Source: Chloroflexota bacterium (GTDB lineage: Bacteria > Chloroflexota > Anaerolineae > Anaerolineales > Anaerolineaceae). Taken from it: a DNA stretch of 7,843 nt. Positions 1 to 6,928 of this stretch are shown here, in pieces. The position numbers were made by a program, and so were the translations under genes. Below the pieces are notes generated by a model, which made no database searches, was not told where the DNA came from, and saw only the letters and a program-made list of their open reading frames with translations. The first letter of the stretch is position 1. Each line of letters begins with the position of its first letter. The stretch is from the NCBI GenBank assembly GCA_019136175.1, contig JAGVUS010000061.1, positions 1 through 7,843 of the forward strand, read 5' to 3'.

Positions 1-312
1 GAATATGTTATATGAGGAGTACGGATCCTGAAAAATTGCCTGGATGCTTTTCCAGTACTCTTTTTTCTTGCGATGGGTGCTGATATCCCGCTTCTTTCCC
101 TGGAAGTAGATTTCTCCTTCAGTAACGCTGATCAGCCCCAGCAGCATCTTTGCCAGGGTGGTCTTGCCGCTGCCCGATTCTCCAACAATGGAGACGATTT
201 CTCCCTCACAAAAATCAAAATCCACGTGGTCAACAGCAACCGTCCGGGTTTTACCCATCCCAAATACCTTGGTCAATCCCACTCCTTTAAGGCATGAGTT
301 GTTCTCAGTCAT
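1..312 (-). CDS. OppF-type ABC transporter ATPase, N-terminal part (cut by window edge)
   Basis: This is the second nucleotide-binding subunit of the Opp/Dpp-class importer. It would sit on the cytoplasmic face, pair with the OppD-type ATPase and power import. The 104 visible residues contain the Walker A motif GESGSGKTT at about 44-52 and the Q-loop IFQDPYSS at about 93-100, which is the typical OppF form. The signature motif, Walker B, H-loop and C-terminal oligopeptide-transporter domain lie beyond the left edge, since family members are usually about 320-340 residues long. The ATG at 312-310 overlaps the end of the upstream ATPase gene by 8 bases, so translation is probably coupled; a modest AAAGG-type ribosome site lies at about 322-327. 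The frame stays open to base 1. It is the last visible gene of the minus-strand operon. ATPase identity is certain; the transported substrate is inferred from the neighbours. Confidence 0.93.
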   Translation of the reverse strand, partial: MTENNSCLKGVGLTKVFGMGKTRTVAVDHVDFDFCEGEIVSIVGESGSGKTTLAKMLLGLISVTEGEIYFQGKKRDISTHRKKKEYWKSIQAIFQDPYSSYNIF

Positions 313-1312
313 TTTGATATGCCTTTCTCAGCTCATCCTCAGAAAAAATACACCGATATTCCCGTTCTCCATCCGCCTGCCGGATTTCAATCGGGTGCAT
401 ACGGCATTCAGCGGTAACATATCTGCACCGGTCGGCAAAACGGCAGCCATGGGGGGGTTTCTTGAGGTTGGGCGGCACACCGGGGATGGCTGTCAGTTTT
501 ACCTTGCGCAAGCCGCTTTCCGGCACGATGATGGAGCCCATCAGCCCTTTGGCATAGGGATGGATTGGATCGAACACTGTCTGTTCGGCGGTTCCTTTCT
601 CCACTATCTGTCCTGCATACATGACCATGATGTCGTCCGTCACATTTTTCAAGAGGGGCAACTCGTGCGTGATAAAAATCATGGACTTGATGAACCCGTT
701 TTCCATCAGGTTGCGCAGCATCTTGATCACCATCTTCTGGGAGGTGACGTCGAGTGCAGAAGATGGTTCGTCCGCAATCAGCACCTTTGGAAACAGGATC
801 ACAGAGATGGCGATCACTGTGCGTTGTTTCATGCCCCCCGATAATTCCACGGGATATTTTTCCAATACATTGGCGGGAAGACCCAGGGTTTCAAAGCAGG
901 ACCTGGCGAGATCATAGATATCTTTCCTGGTCATGAAGGGATCATGCGCCTGGACGACATCCTCAATAAACCGGATGACTTTCTGGGTTGGATTCAGGGC
1001 ATTCATTGCTGCCTGGGGGATGTAGGCAATTTCCTTCCCCAGGATGGATTTCCGAATGTCATCCGGTTCCATTTTGGAGATGTTCCGCCCATCTATGATG
1101 ATATCGCCGCTCGTATAATGCAGGGGAGGGAAATAATATCCCATCAGGCTGAGTGCCAGGGTGGATTTCCCGCAGCCGGATTCCCCGGCAATTCCCAATG
1201 ATTTGCCTTCCTCGACTTTTAAGGAGACATGGTCCACCGCATAGACATCCTCCTGGAAGCGGGTGATGTATTTTGTGGTCAGATCTTTGACTTCGAGCAT
1301 GACATTTCCCAT
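305..1312 (-). CDS. OppD-type ABC transporter ATPase
   Basis: This 335-residue cytoplasmic ATP-binding subunit is of normal length for the OppD/DppD family. All ABC motifs are present: Walker A GESGCGKST (43-51), Q-loop YIPQ (97-100), signature LSGGMKQR (157-164), Walker B with D181-E182, D-loop SALD (185-188) and switch His216. The C-terminal oligopeptide-transporter domain begins near HPYAKGL (251-257). It carries four cysteines (C290, C296, C303, C321) spaced like those that bind a [4Fe-4S] cluster in studied DppD/OppD proteins; this is family knowledge plus pattern matching. The ATG at 1312 follows an AGGTGAG ribosome site that overlaps the stop of the OppC-type gene, leaving a 7-base gap. 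A second in-frame ATG at 1300 (MLEVKDL) is possible but has a weaker site. It probably works as a heterodimer with the OppF-type subunit to import an oligosaccharide. Confidence 0.96.
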   Translation of the reverse strand: MGNVMLEVKDLTTKYITRFQEDVYAVDHVSLKVEEGKSLGIAGESGCGKSTLALSLMGYYFPPLHYTSGDIIIDGRNISKMEPDDIRKSILGKEIAYIPQAAMNALNPTQKVIRFIEDVVQAHDPFMTRKDIYDLARSCFETLGLPANVLEKYPVELSGGMKQRTVIAISVILFPKVLIADEPSSALDVTSQKMVIKMLRNLMENGFIKSMIFITHELPLLKNVTDDIMVMYAGQIVEKGTAEQTVFDPIHPYAKGLMGSIIVPESGLRKVKLTAIPGVPPNLKKPPHGCRFADRCRYVTAECRMHPIEIRQADGEREYRCIFSEDELRKAYQND

Positions 1313-1319
1313 ATCTCAC

Positions 1320-2570
1320 CTACTCTCTCAGTGCCGGGTTGAAGATTTGATCAAGCCCCGTATTCATCAGGTTCATTGAAAACGTGATGAGGGCAATTGC
1401 CACCAACACCGGGAGGTATGCCCACCACTTTCCAAGGATATGTGCCTGATAAATCATCGCCCAGTTCATCATCAAGCCCAGCGTAGGAACTTCCGTGGTT
1501 CGTGGTCCCAATCCCAGGATGGATAATCCCGCCTCAGTCAGGATGCCTGCCGAAATCTGTAGAATCAATGCCATAATGACGTAGGATGCGATGTAGGGCA
1601 GAATGTCATTAATGATGATGTGAACAATGGAATGCCCGGATAATTTGGACAGGTTCACATGATCCCGGTTGCGCAATGAGATGACCGATGCCCGTACCGA
1701 ACGGGTCGTCCAGACCCAGGAAGTTAATCCAATGACAATTGCGATGGTGGTTGCCCCCCGTTTATCCTGTCCAATGCTGAACGAGATCAGCACCAGTAAA
1801 ACAAAAGATGGGATGACGGTGAAGAGGTTGGTAAAAAACATCACGATGTCATCCACCCAGCCTCCAATGTAACCGGAAAGCAAGCCAAGGGTCAAACCAA
1901 TTGCGGTGGCAACCAGACCGGCAACAATTCCAATTTGCAGCGATACTCCAATGGCTTTGACCAGCTGGGTCAGCATATCCCTGCCAAAGTTATCGGTTCC
2001 GAGCATCAGCACGCGTACATTTGCCACTTCGCCGACATTGACATAATCGGATTGATTGATAACCCCCACCTGTTCCAGGATGCCGGTATCCGGATTTTGT
2101 GCTGCAATGATTTTTCCCTCAGGTGAGAGAAGACCGGAAATCGATTTGTCCAGCCTCTGGTAGTACCGCTGTTTGGCATAGGTCATCCCCAAACCCTTGG
2201 TGGGGTCATAATTTGTTTCCCATTGCTCCATCAGCTTCGCAGTGTCCGTGGTATCAATCTCATTTTCGGGGATTCCAGATGCAAGCAGCCAATCCTTCAT
2301 CTCCTGGCGGTCGCTTTCGCTTAATTTACTGACAATTCGTTTGGCGGCAGCATCGGGCAGATTGAGGATATACGGACTTGGCTTGTCAATACTGTCATAG
2401 CTGTTCACATATATACCAGGCGGGAAAAAAGTTCCCTGCCCGATGATTGCCAGTGGGTCGTCTGTAACAATGATTGGATAGATGATGACAAGCAGGAGTA
2501 ATGCCATGAAAATACAGAAACCCAGAACAAATTTACCTGAATGAAAAATTTGTTTGAAAGTGTGTTTCAT
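1320..2570 (-). CDS. OppC-type ABC permease with enlarged external loop
   Basis: This is the second membrane subunit of the Opp/Dpp-class importer. It has 416 residues, against about 280-310 for ordinary OppC/DppC proteins. TM1 lies at about 14-36. The conserved LGTDNFGRDML motif is at 190-200, roughly 110 residues later than usual, because the first external loop (about 40-188) is greatly enlarged. That insert is hydrophilic, with helix-like stretches such as LSESDRQEMKDWLL and no low-complexity repeat. The remaining five membrane segments (about 208-234, 240-265, 272-290, 322-345, 383-405) and the EAA-type coupling loop (about 301-325) are intact. The start is ATG 2570 (MKHTFKQIF), with AGGAG at 2581-2585 ten bases upstream; that site overlaps the stop of the OppB-type gene. 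An upstream in-frame ATG at 2618 lies inside the previous gene and gives a basic, unlikely extension. The role of the insert is unknown. Confidence 0.94.
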   Translation of the reverse strand: MKHTFKQIFHSGKFVLGFCIFMALLLLVIIYPIIVTDDPLAIIGQGTFFPPGIYVNSYDSIDKPSPYILNLPDAAAKRIVSKLSESDRQEMKDWLLASGIPENEIDTTDTAKLMEQWETNYDPTKGLGMTYAKQRYYQRLDKSISGLLSPEGKIIAAQNPDTGILEQVGVINQSDYVNVGEVANVRVLMLGTDNFGRDMLTQLVKAIGVSLQIGIVAGLVATAIGLTLGLLSGYIGGWVDDIVMFFTNLFTVIPSFVLLVLISFSIGQDKRGATTIAIVIGLTSWVWTTRSVRASVISLRNRDHVNLSKLSGHSIVHIIINDILPYIASYVIMALILQISAGILTEAGLSILGLGPRTTEVPTLGLMMNWAMIYQAHILGKWWAYLPVLVAIALITFSMNLMNTGLDQIFNPALRE

Positions 2571-2583
2571 AACGGCACTTCTC

Positions 2584-3588
2584 CTAATCTGACTGCGCAG
2601 CCTTGATGCGCGGGTCAATCAAGCCGTATAGTAATTCGATGATGAATGTGGCAAGCAGTACCATGATGGTGATGATCAGGGTTACAGCTGAGATCAGCGG
2701 GTAGTCTTTTCCCATGATTGCGTTGAGGAGCGTGTATCCCAACCCAGGGTAACTGAAGACAATTTCAGCAATCAACGCCCCTCCCACCATGGTGCCAAGT
2801 GCCAGAGCCAGCCCGGTGATTTGTGGGAGCATGGCGTTTCGGAATACATATCCAACGATCTTCCGGTCCTTGATGCCCATGAAACGGCTATATTTTACGT
2901 AATCTGCGTTCAGTTCATAAATTGACATGGAGCGCATGCCAATTGCCTGCCCGCCGATTGCAATAATGACGATGGACCAGAAAGGCAGCTGATAGTGTGT
3001 AATCACAGACCAGATAAAATTCCAGGTGAAGCTGGGCATCAGGTCGAAACCGTAGCCCCCGGAGGTGGGAAACCATTTCAGATTCACACCCAGTAATACC
3101 ATCAGGATGACAGCCATGCCAAAGGGCGGAAAATTACTCACAAAAATGCTGATGGGCATCAGTACCTTGTCAAATCCCTTTTTTAAATATGCAGCCAATG
3201 CTCCAAGCATGTTGCCGATAACCCACCCGACAATAATTGCCGGGAATTGCAGGGCAATTGTCCATGGAAGGGATGTTCTGAGAATATCTGCAACCGGTCG
3301 GGGATATTGGCTGAAGGATGTTCCAAAGTTCCCTTGCAGCATATTTCGAACATAGATGAAAAATTGTGTAAGAAGGGGTTGGTTGGTTCCAAATAATTCG
3401 GCGTACTGTTCATAGACTTCTTTCATGCCGGTGGAACTTGACATGCCCTGGGCAAGTCTTGCCACAATGGCAGCAACAGGATCACCGGGCATCAACCGGG
3501 GCAGGGTGAAATTCAGAATAAATGCAAAGACGGCGGTCACCAACAACCAGATTAACTTGTTCAGGAAATACTTGCGGTATCCTTTCAC
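2584..3588 (-). CDS. OppB-type ABC permease
   Basis: This is the first membrane subunit of the Opp/Dpp-class importer, 334 residues and of normal length. TM1 (about 12-30) is followed by the family motif RLMPGDP (31-37). Further membrane segments lie at about 108-133, 142-168, 203-220, 257-280 and 298-322. The EAA-type loop that docks on the ATPases spans about 225-245 (NADYVKYSRFMGIKDRK), followed by RNAMLP. The protein ends with the usual IDPRIK motif. I place the start at GTG 3588 because a full AAGGAGG ribosome site (3595-3601) lies 6 bases upstream. The longer reading from ATG 3606 would translate through that site and add six residues (MIRRCW). The gene follows a hairpin and promoter-like sequence after the binding-protein gene, and its stop lies 13 bases before the OppC-type start. 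Confidence 0.95.
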   Translation of the reverse strand: MKGYRKYFLNKLIWLLVTAVFAFILNFTLPRLMPGDPVAAIVARLAQGMSSSTGMKEVYEQYAELFGTNQPLLTQFFIYVRNMLQGNFGTSFSQYPRPVADILRTSLPWTIALQFPAIIVGWVIGNMLGALAAYLKKGFDKVLMPISIFVSNFPPFGMAVILMVLLGVNLKWFPTSGGYGFDLMPSFTWNFIWSVITHYQLPFWSIVIIAIGGQAIGMRSMSIYELNADYVKYSRFMGIKDRKIVGYVFRNAMLPQITGLALALGTMVGGALIAEIVFSYPGLGYTLLNAIMGKDYPLISAVTLIITIMVLLATFIIELLYGLIDPRIKAAQSD

Positions 3589-3594
3589 CCAACA

Positions 3595-3601
3595 CCTCCT
3601 T
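3595..3601 (-). promoter_or_regulatory. Ribosome binding site deciding the OppB-type GTG start
   Basis: AAGGAGG on the minus strand, fully complementary to the usual anti-Shine-Dalgarno core, sits 6 bases before GTG 3588. Its position inside the longer possible reading frame (ATG 3606) is the reason for choosing the shorter protein. Confidence 0.8.
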
Positions 3602-3621
3602 ATCATGTTTTCCTATTAATT

Positions 3622-3649
3622 ATTATATAGAATCCATCCCTATAATCAA
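3622..3649 (-). promoter_or_regulatory. Possible internal promoter for the permease/ATPase genes
   Basis: The minus strand reads TTGATT (3649-3644), a 16-base spacer, then a perfect TATAAT (3627-3622). This is a good sigma-70-type match. The predicted start of transcription, near 3615, would give a leader of about 27 bases before GTG 3588. The -35 overlaps the outer base pairs of the hairpin at 3647-3684. It could supply permease and ATPase transcripts independently of the upstream promoter. The flanking DNA is AT-rich, so a chance match is possible. Confidence 0.45.
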
Positions 3650-3684
3650 CAGCCATGTTCCGCTTTTGCGGAACATGGCTGTTG
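3647..3684 (-). promoter_or_regulatory. Perfect 17-bp hairpin between binding-protein and permease genes
   Basis: Bases 3647-3663 and 3668-3684 are perfect reverse complements (outer pairs CAAC/GTTG, inner pairs CCGC/GCGG) around a TTTT loop. The structure begins 16 bases after the binding-protein stop codon. No T-run follows it on the minus strand (the next bases are ATTATAGGG), so it is not a classic intrinsic terminator. A stem like this behind a binding-protein gene commonly protects the upstream mRNA from 3' exonucleases, or partly stops transcription, so that binding protein is made in excess over permease. That role is inferred from position and from known ABC operons. Confidence 0.8.
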
Positions 3685-3700
3685 TAAAGCATTTTATTGT

Positions 3701-5602
3701 TTACGGGTTGACCAGTACCAGGTTATAGAGACCTGCGATGCTCCAGCCATCGGTCAGGTCCAGCGGTGGGACGGGCGGGTTGGTGCCGTCGCCCTCGTGC
3801 GGGAAACCTGTCCAGACGGATTCGTTCACAGCGTGGAACGACTGTGGGCGATACATCAGTGTGAAGGAGGGGATGTCGGTCAGGTAAATCTTGACCAGTT
3901 CGGTGTAAGCAGCTTTCAGTTCCGCTTCATCCGTCATGGTTGGGATTGCCTGGATCAAGGCATCTGCTTCCGGATTGATGTAGCCGCCCCAGTTGCCGTT
4001 CCAGTTGTTGGTGGTTTCGGCAAATTCGGAGCTGATCAGGTGGCGGATGCGTCCCCATGGTTGGGTTGGGCCAGCGCCATCGCTCCACATCATGAAGATG
4101 TCATAACCGGTTTCAGGCAGGGGCCAGTTGGTAACAACGGTTTGATAGACGCCCCAATCGGGGTAGTTGGTGGTGATGTCAATGCCAATTCCTTTGCCAG
4201 CGGCAGCAACCACTTCAATGGCTGCCTGCCAGTCGGACCAGCCATTGGGGCAGGTGGCAACATAGGTGAGCTTCTGACCGTTGTATTCCCGCCAGCCATC
4301 GCCATCGGTATCCACGATTCCGGCTTCATCAAGCAGCTTGTTTGCGCCTGCAATGTCCTTGCCTGCAAATTGCAGGTCTTTTACGGCGTCATGATCATAC
4401 AGTGCCTGCTCGCCGGGGGTGGGGTTCATCAAGGACCGCGGGACCTGGGTGAAGGTTGCCGATTGATTGGTCATGGCGTTGGCAATGATGGTGTCAAAAT
4501 CCACTGCCATTGCAATGGCTTTGCGGACGGCAACCTGGTCCAAGCCGTAGGAGTTTTTGTTGAAGAAGGCGGTTGGCAGGCTGGCTCCAATGCCGTAGGG
4601 GGCTTCGGGCAGGTAGGTCGAGATGGGCAGACCGTAGTTGAGCCAGAGAACCTGGATATTGGAGTTGAACTGCTGGCTGACATCCACTTCACCCTGGGCA
4701 AGTGCCACCGAGCCGGCTGCGTTGTCCTTATAGATGACATGGGCAAGGTACTTGGGTGTGGGCAGTTTGCCAAACATGCTGGCGTCCTGACCCCAATAGT
4801 TATCGTCCCGGATCAGAACAACCTTCTGGTCATCAGAAAAGAACTTGTGATAGGGACCGGAATAGACCACGTCCTCGGCAACGTCAGCCATGAATGCGGC
4901 TGCATCACCGCCGGTGCGGGCTTCCAATGTCTCGGTCCATGCTTTCTGGATGACATAGTTGGTGCTCAGGTAAGCCTGAACCAGCAGGGGGTTGACTGCC
5001 TTGCCATCTGCGCCGAGCTTGGCTTTAACAACAACCGTCTGGGGATCCACTGCTTCGATGGTATCAATGTAATCCTTGTTGGATGCGCCAAACTGGGTAT
5101 TGTACTTGATGTGCGAAGCCCAGGTGTAGGCAACATCTTCAGCTGTGACCGGGGTACCGTCACTCCAATGGGCAGCTGGTTTGATTTTGAAGGTGATCTG
5201 GGTCATGCCTTCGTCCCAGGCATAGTCACCATCCGCCAGGAGAGGATACTGCTTGCCATCGAGCATGTTGTAGAGATACGGGGTCTCAAACATGGGCACG
5301 CGGGCATTATCTTGCTGGGCAAGCGCCATGGCGTTGTTGCAGTTGGAAGAGTAGGGGTTCCAGCAGACAACCGCATTCCATTGCTGCCCGTTGAAGTACA
5401 GGGTTTCATTGCGGGGCAGGGAGTTTGCATCCACGGGGGCTTCGGTCGCCACTTCGGTTGGAGCTTCCGTTGGAGCTTCGGTTGGGGCTTGTGTAACTGC
5501 TTCCGTGGGTGCCTGGGTTGCGGGTGCCTGGGTGGGGGTGCATGCACTCAGCACAAGGCTGAGGACCACCAGGATGGACAGTGCAAAAATGGTACGTTTC
5601 AT
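3701..5602 (-). CDS. Lipoprotein substrate-binding protein, SBP_bac_5 (Opp/Dpp) family, probable oligosaccharide binder
   Basis: This 633-residue extracytoplasmic solute-binding protein would capture the substrate and deliver it to the two permeases. The signal peptide (MKRTIF, hydrophobic core 5-19) ends in the lipobox LSAC (18-21), so Cys21 should be lipid-modified. A Pro/Thr/Glu/Ala linker (22-58) follows, then the family 5 binding domain with AAHWSDGTPVTAEDVAYTW at about 143-161. An Asp-rich loop, DTDGDGWREYNG (431-442), resembles a calcium-binding loop. The Trp-rich C-terminus with WTGFP (597-601) and NPPVPPLD resembles sugar-binding members of this family as I recall them. The start is ATG 5602, with AAGGAG (5612-5617) nine bases upstream. 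A TTG reading from 5647 would add 15 polar residues before the signal peptide and is rejected. The sugar substrate is inferred from the LacI and GH130 neighbours; a peptide cannot be excluded. Confidence 0.93.
   Translation of the reverse strand: MKRTIFALSILVVLSLVLSACTPTQAPATQAPTEAVTQAPTEAPTEAPTEVATEAPVDANSLPRNETLYFNGQQWNAVVCWNPYSSNCNNAMALAQQDNARVPMFETPYLYNMLDGKQYPLLADGDYAWDEGMTQITFKIKPAAHWSDGTPVTAEDVAYTWASHIKYNTQFGASNKDYIDTIEAVDPQTVVVKAKLGADGKAVNPLLVQAYLSTNYVIQKAWTETLEARTGGDAAAFMADVAEDVVYSGPYHKFFSDDQKVVLIRDDNYWGQDASMFGKLPTPKYLAHVIYKDNAAGSVALAQGEVDVSQQFNSNIQVLWLNYGLPISTYLPEAPYGIGASLPTAFFNKNSYGLDQVAVRKAIAMAVDFDTIIANAMTNQSATFTQVPRSLMNPTPGEQALYDHDAVKDLQFAGKDIAGANKLLDEAGIVDTDGDGWREYNGQKLTYVATCPNGWSDWQAAIEVVAAAGKGIGIDITTNYPDWGVYQTVVTNWPLPETGYDIFMMWSDGAGPTQPWGRIRHLISSEFAETTNNWNGNWGGYINPEADALIQAIPTMTDEAELKAAYTELVKIYLTDIPSFTLMYRPQSFHAVNESVWTGFPHEGDGTNPPVPPLDLTDGWSIAGLYNLVLVNP
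5429..5539 (-). repeat. Degenerate tandem repeat encoding the Pro/Thr/Glu/Ala linker
   Basis: This stretch encodes residues 22-58 of the binding protein, built from repeats of APTEA/TQAPTEA type. At DNA level it is a degenerate run of 9-12-base units related to GCTTCGGTTGGA. It acts as a flexible tether between the lipidated Cys and the binding domain. Such repeats change length easily between strains. Confidence 0.8.
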
Positions 5603-5611
5603 TTCTTCTTT

Positions 5612-5617
5612 CTCCTT
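5612..5617 (-). promoter_or_regulatory. Ribosome binding site deciding the binding-protein start
   Basis: AAGGAG on the minus strand lies nine bases before ATG 5602. Together with the signal peptide that begins at this ATG, it fixes the start and rules out the TTG at 5647. Confidence 0.8.
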
Positions 5618-5678
5618 ATGAGGGTTTGGTTTGAAATTGACGAACAACTCGATTTTTTGTTCTGCTTCTCTATGGCTA

Positions 5679-5685
5679 CCTCCTT
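5679..5685 (-). promoter_or_regulatory. Orphan Shine-Dalgarno-like sequence
   Basis: A perfect AAGGAGG lies about 77 bases upstream of the binding-protein start, with no ATG, GTG or TTG at normal distance. An ATA codon lies 5 bases downstream (5673-5671). From it a 24-codon frame stays open and ends in a TGA that overlaps the binding-protein ATG (ATGA). It may be a chance purine run, a standby ribosome site, or a relic or rare-start leader peptide. Confidence 0.35.
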
Positions 5686-5699
5686 CCGGTAATCGGCTG

Positions 5700-5722
5700 A
5701 AAAATCGCTGCTGTGTGAGCGA
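5700..5722 (-). terminator. Weak possible terminator or attenuator after lacI
   Basis: On the minus strand a 5-bp stem, TCGCT/AGCGA (5722-5718 with 5709-5705) around an 8-base loop, is followed by five T (5704-5700). It begins about 40 bases after the lacI stop. The stem is short, so it would at best partly stop transcription. I found no convincing promoter between it and the binding-protein gene, so read-through from lacI is likely. Confidence 0.3.
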
Positions 5723-5763
5723 GTAGGATCGCGGATTGGGAAATCCTTGTGCCTAATCCACGT

Positions 5764-6777
5764 TTACTCCATTTTGGATGCGCCGCAGGACGCGCGTACA
5801 ACCAGTTCGGTATCCATCAACACTTTCCGGATGGCTGCGGGTCCGGCTTCGATAATATCAATCAATACATCCACTGCCTTGCTGCCCATCTGGTAGACAG
5901 GCTGACGGACAGTGGTCAGCGGGGGATCGGTTTTGGCGGAAGCGGGAATATCATCAAAGCCCATCACTGCCACATCTTCGGGGATGCGCAGCCTGGCTTC
6001 GCGCAGGGCACGCATGGCACCATACGCCATCATGTCGCTGGCTACGAAGACTGCATCCGGCTTGTATTTCAGGAGCCGCTGCATGGCGGTATAGCCGCCC
6101 TCCTCGGTAAAATCACCTTCTACAACCAGTTCGGGCTTGATGGGATGCCCTGTATCCTGGAGTGCCTTGAGGTATCCCTGGTAGCGATCGTATCCCACCA
6201 CCTGGTCTTGTGAACCTGTGATGGTGGCAATCCGCCTGTACCCAAGCCGGACGAGGTGCATGGTTGCCTTGCGACCTGCCTGGAAATTATCCACGTCCAG
6301 GTAATTCACATCCACGGTTGGGTGCCTTCCAATCAGGATGAAGGGCATCTTGCTGTCAATCAACGATTGAATAATGGGATCATTGATGAGAATTTTGGCG
6401 ACCACCACGCCATCCACCAGCCCGTTGTGCAGGATCCTTGTGATCATGCGCCGTTCGTACTCCGGCTCTGCCAGCCAGAGCATAACAGAATAATTGCGCG
6501 TGTTACAGACGGAGGAAATTCCCTGGAGCAGTTGGGGGAAGTAGGGATCGGTAAAGATGACAGAAACGCCTGCCGGGATGACCACGCCAATCACATTGGT
6601 GCGCCCGGTTGCCAGCCCCCTGGCTGCCAGGTTGGGCTGGAAGTTGTAGTAATTGATCACTTCCAGTACCTTGCGACGGGTTTCATCGCTGACATTCACG
6701 TCCGCATTAATCACCCGTGACACCGTGGAACGGGAGACACCACTGAGACGTGCAATATCTTCAAGGGTGAGCGGCAT
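5764..6777 (-). CDS. LacI-family transcriptional repressor
   Basis: This 337-residue DNA-binding sugar sensor has full family length. The N-terminal helix-turn-helix reads TLEDIARLSGVSRSTVSRVIN (4-24), with recognition helix SRSTVSRV. It is followed by the hinge region NLAARGLATGRT (49-60), which inserts into the operator centre. The rest is a periplasmic-binding-protein-like effector domain with DNFQAG (163-168), DRYQGY (197-202), SDMMAYGAM (248-256) and GFDDIPASAKTDPPLTTVRQP (about 273-293). The ATG at 6777 has an AAAGGA ribosome site at 6783-6788, five bases upstream. The protein is encoded head-to-head with GH130 and upstream of the transporter genes. Two LacI-type operators lie in the shared upstream region, so it probably represses both units and itself until an oligosaccharide binds. 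Those operators resemble CelR/CebR sites, so the effector may be cellobiose-like or mannobiose-like; the sequence cannot decide. Confidence 0.95.
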   Translation of the reverse strand: MPLTLEDIARLSGVSRSTVSRVINADVNVSDETRRKVLEVINYYNFQPNLAARGLATGRTNVIGVVIPAGVSVIFTDPYFPQLLQGISSVCNTRNYSVMLWLAEPEYERRMITRILHNGLVDGVVVAKILINDPIIQSLIDSKMPFILIGRHPTVDVNYLDVDNFQAGRKATMHLVRLGYRRIATITGSQDQVVGYDRYQGYLKALQDTGHPIKPELVVEGDFTEEGGYTAMQRLLKYKPDAVFVASDMMAYGAMRALREARLRIPEDVAVMGFDDIPASAKTDPPLTTVRQPVYQMGSKAVDVLIDIIEAGPAAIRKVLMDTELVVRASCGASKME

Positions 6778-6846
6778 GATGATCCTTTGGCTTGCAGAGT
6801 TGTTGGGATGGGGTGGATTGAGACCGGGATTGGACGGGGGGGACCT

Positions 6847-6860
6847 GGATAGCGCTCCCA
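6847..6860. promoter_or_regulatory. LacI-family operator 2 (imperfect)
   Basis: The site reads GGATAGCGCTCCCA on the plus strand. It has the family's central AGCGCT and one perfect GCTCCCA half-site; the left half differs from TGGGAGC at three positions. Read on the minus strand it is TGGGAGCGCTATCC. It is preceded on that strand by the -10-like TATGTT (6869-6864), so it could cover the +1 of a minus-strand promoter, mirroring operator 1. No good -35 is present for that promoter. Its centre is 82 bp from that of operator 1. Confidence 0.65.
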
Positions 6861-6897
6861 GGTAACATACGCCATATATCCGAAAATTTATTCCATA

Positions 6898-6926
6898 TTG
6901 AGATTGAGACCAATTTATGGTATGAT
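6898..6926 (+). promoter_or_regulatory. Sigma-70-type promoter for GH130, extended -10
   Basis: TTGAGA (6898-6903), a 17-base spacer and TATGAT (6921-6926) each differ from the consensus by one base. The spacer ends in TGG directly before the -10, giving an extended -10 element (TGn). The predicted transcription start, near 6933, falls inside operator 1, and the leader before ATG 7061 would be about 128 bases. This is the best plus-strand promoter in the gap. Confidence 0.75.
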
Positions 6927-6928
6927 TA

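Noticed and set aside
158..844. 228-codon open frame on the plus strand
   Set aside because: It spans the OppF-type and OppD-type genes in antisense; His-rich shadow translation with no domain.
2571..2618. N-terminal extension of the OppC-type permease from ATG 2618
   Set aside because: It lies inside the upstream gene, gives an Arg-rich extension, and the AGGAG at 2581-2585 points to ATG 2570.
3647..3684. Hairpin as a classic intrinsic terminator
   Set aside because: The stem is strong, but no T-run follows on the minus strand (ATTATAGGG) or directly on the plus strand (TAAAGC), so I call it a stability or attenuation element.
5429..5539. Repeats as a CRISPR or intergenic repeat array
   Set aside because: The units are short, degenerate, in frame and encode the Pro/Thr/Glu/Ala linker; there are no spacers.
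5603..5647. N-terminal extension of the binding protein from TTG 5647
   Set aside because: It would put 15 polar residues before the lipoprotein signal peptide and translate through the ribosome site at 5612-5617.
3797..5692. 631-codon open frame on the plus strand
   Set aside because: It is wholly antisense to the binding-protein gene, which has a signal peptide, lipobox, family motifs and ribosome site. The antisense product is Gly/Val/Cys-rich with no recognisable domain, and is a by-product of codon bias.
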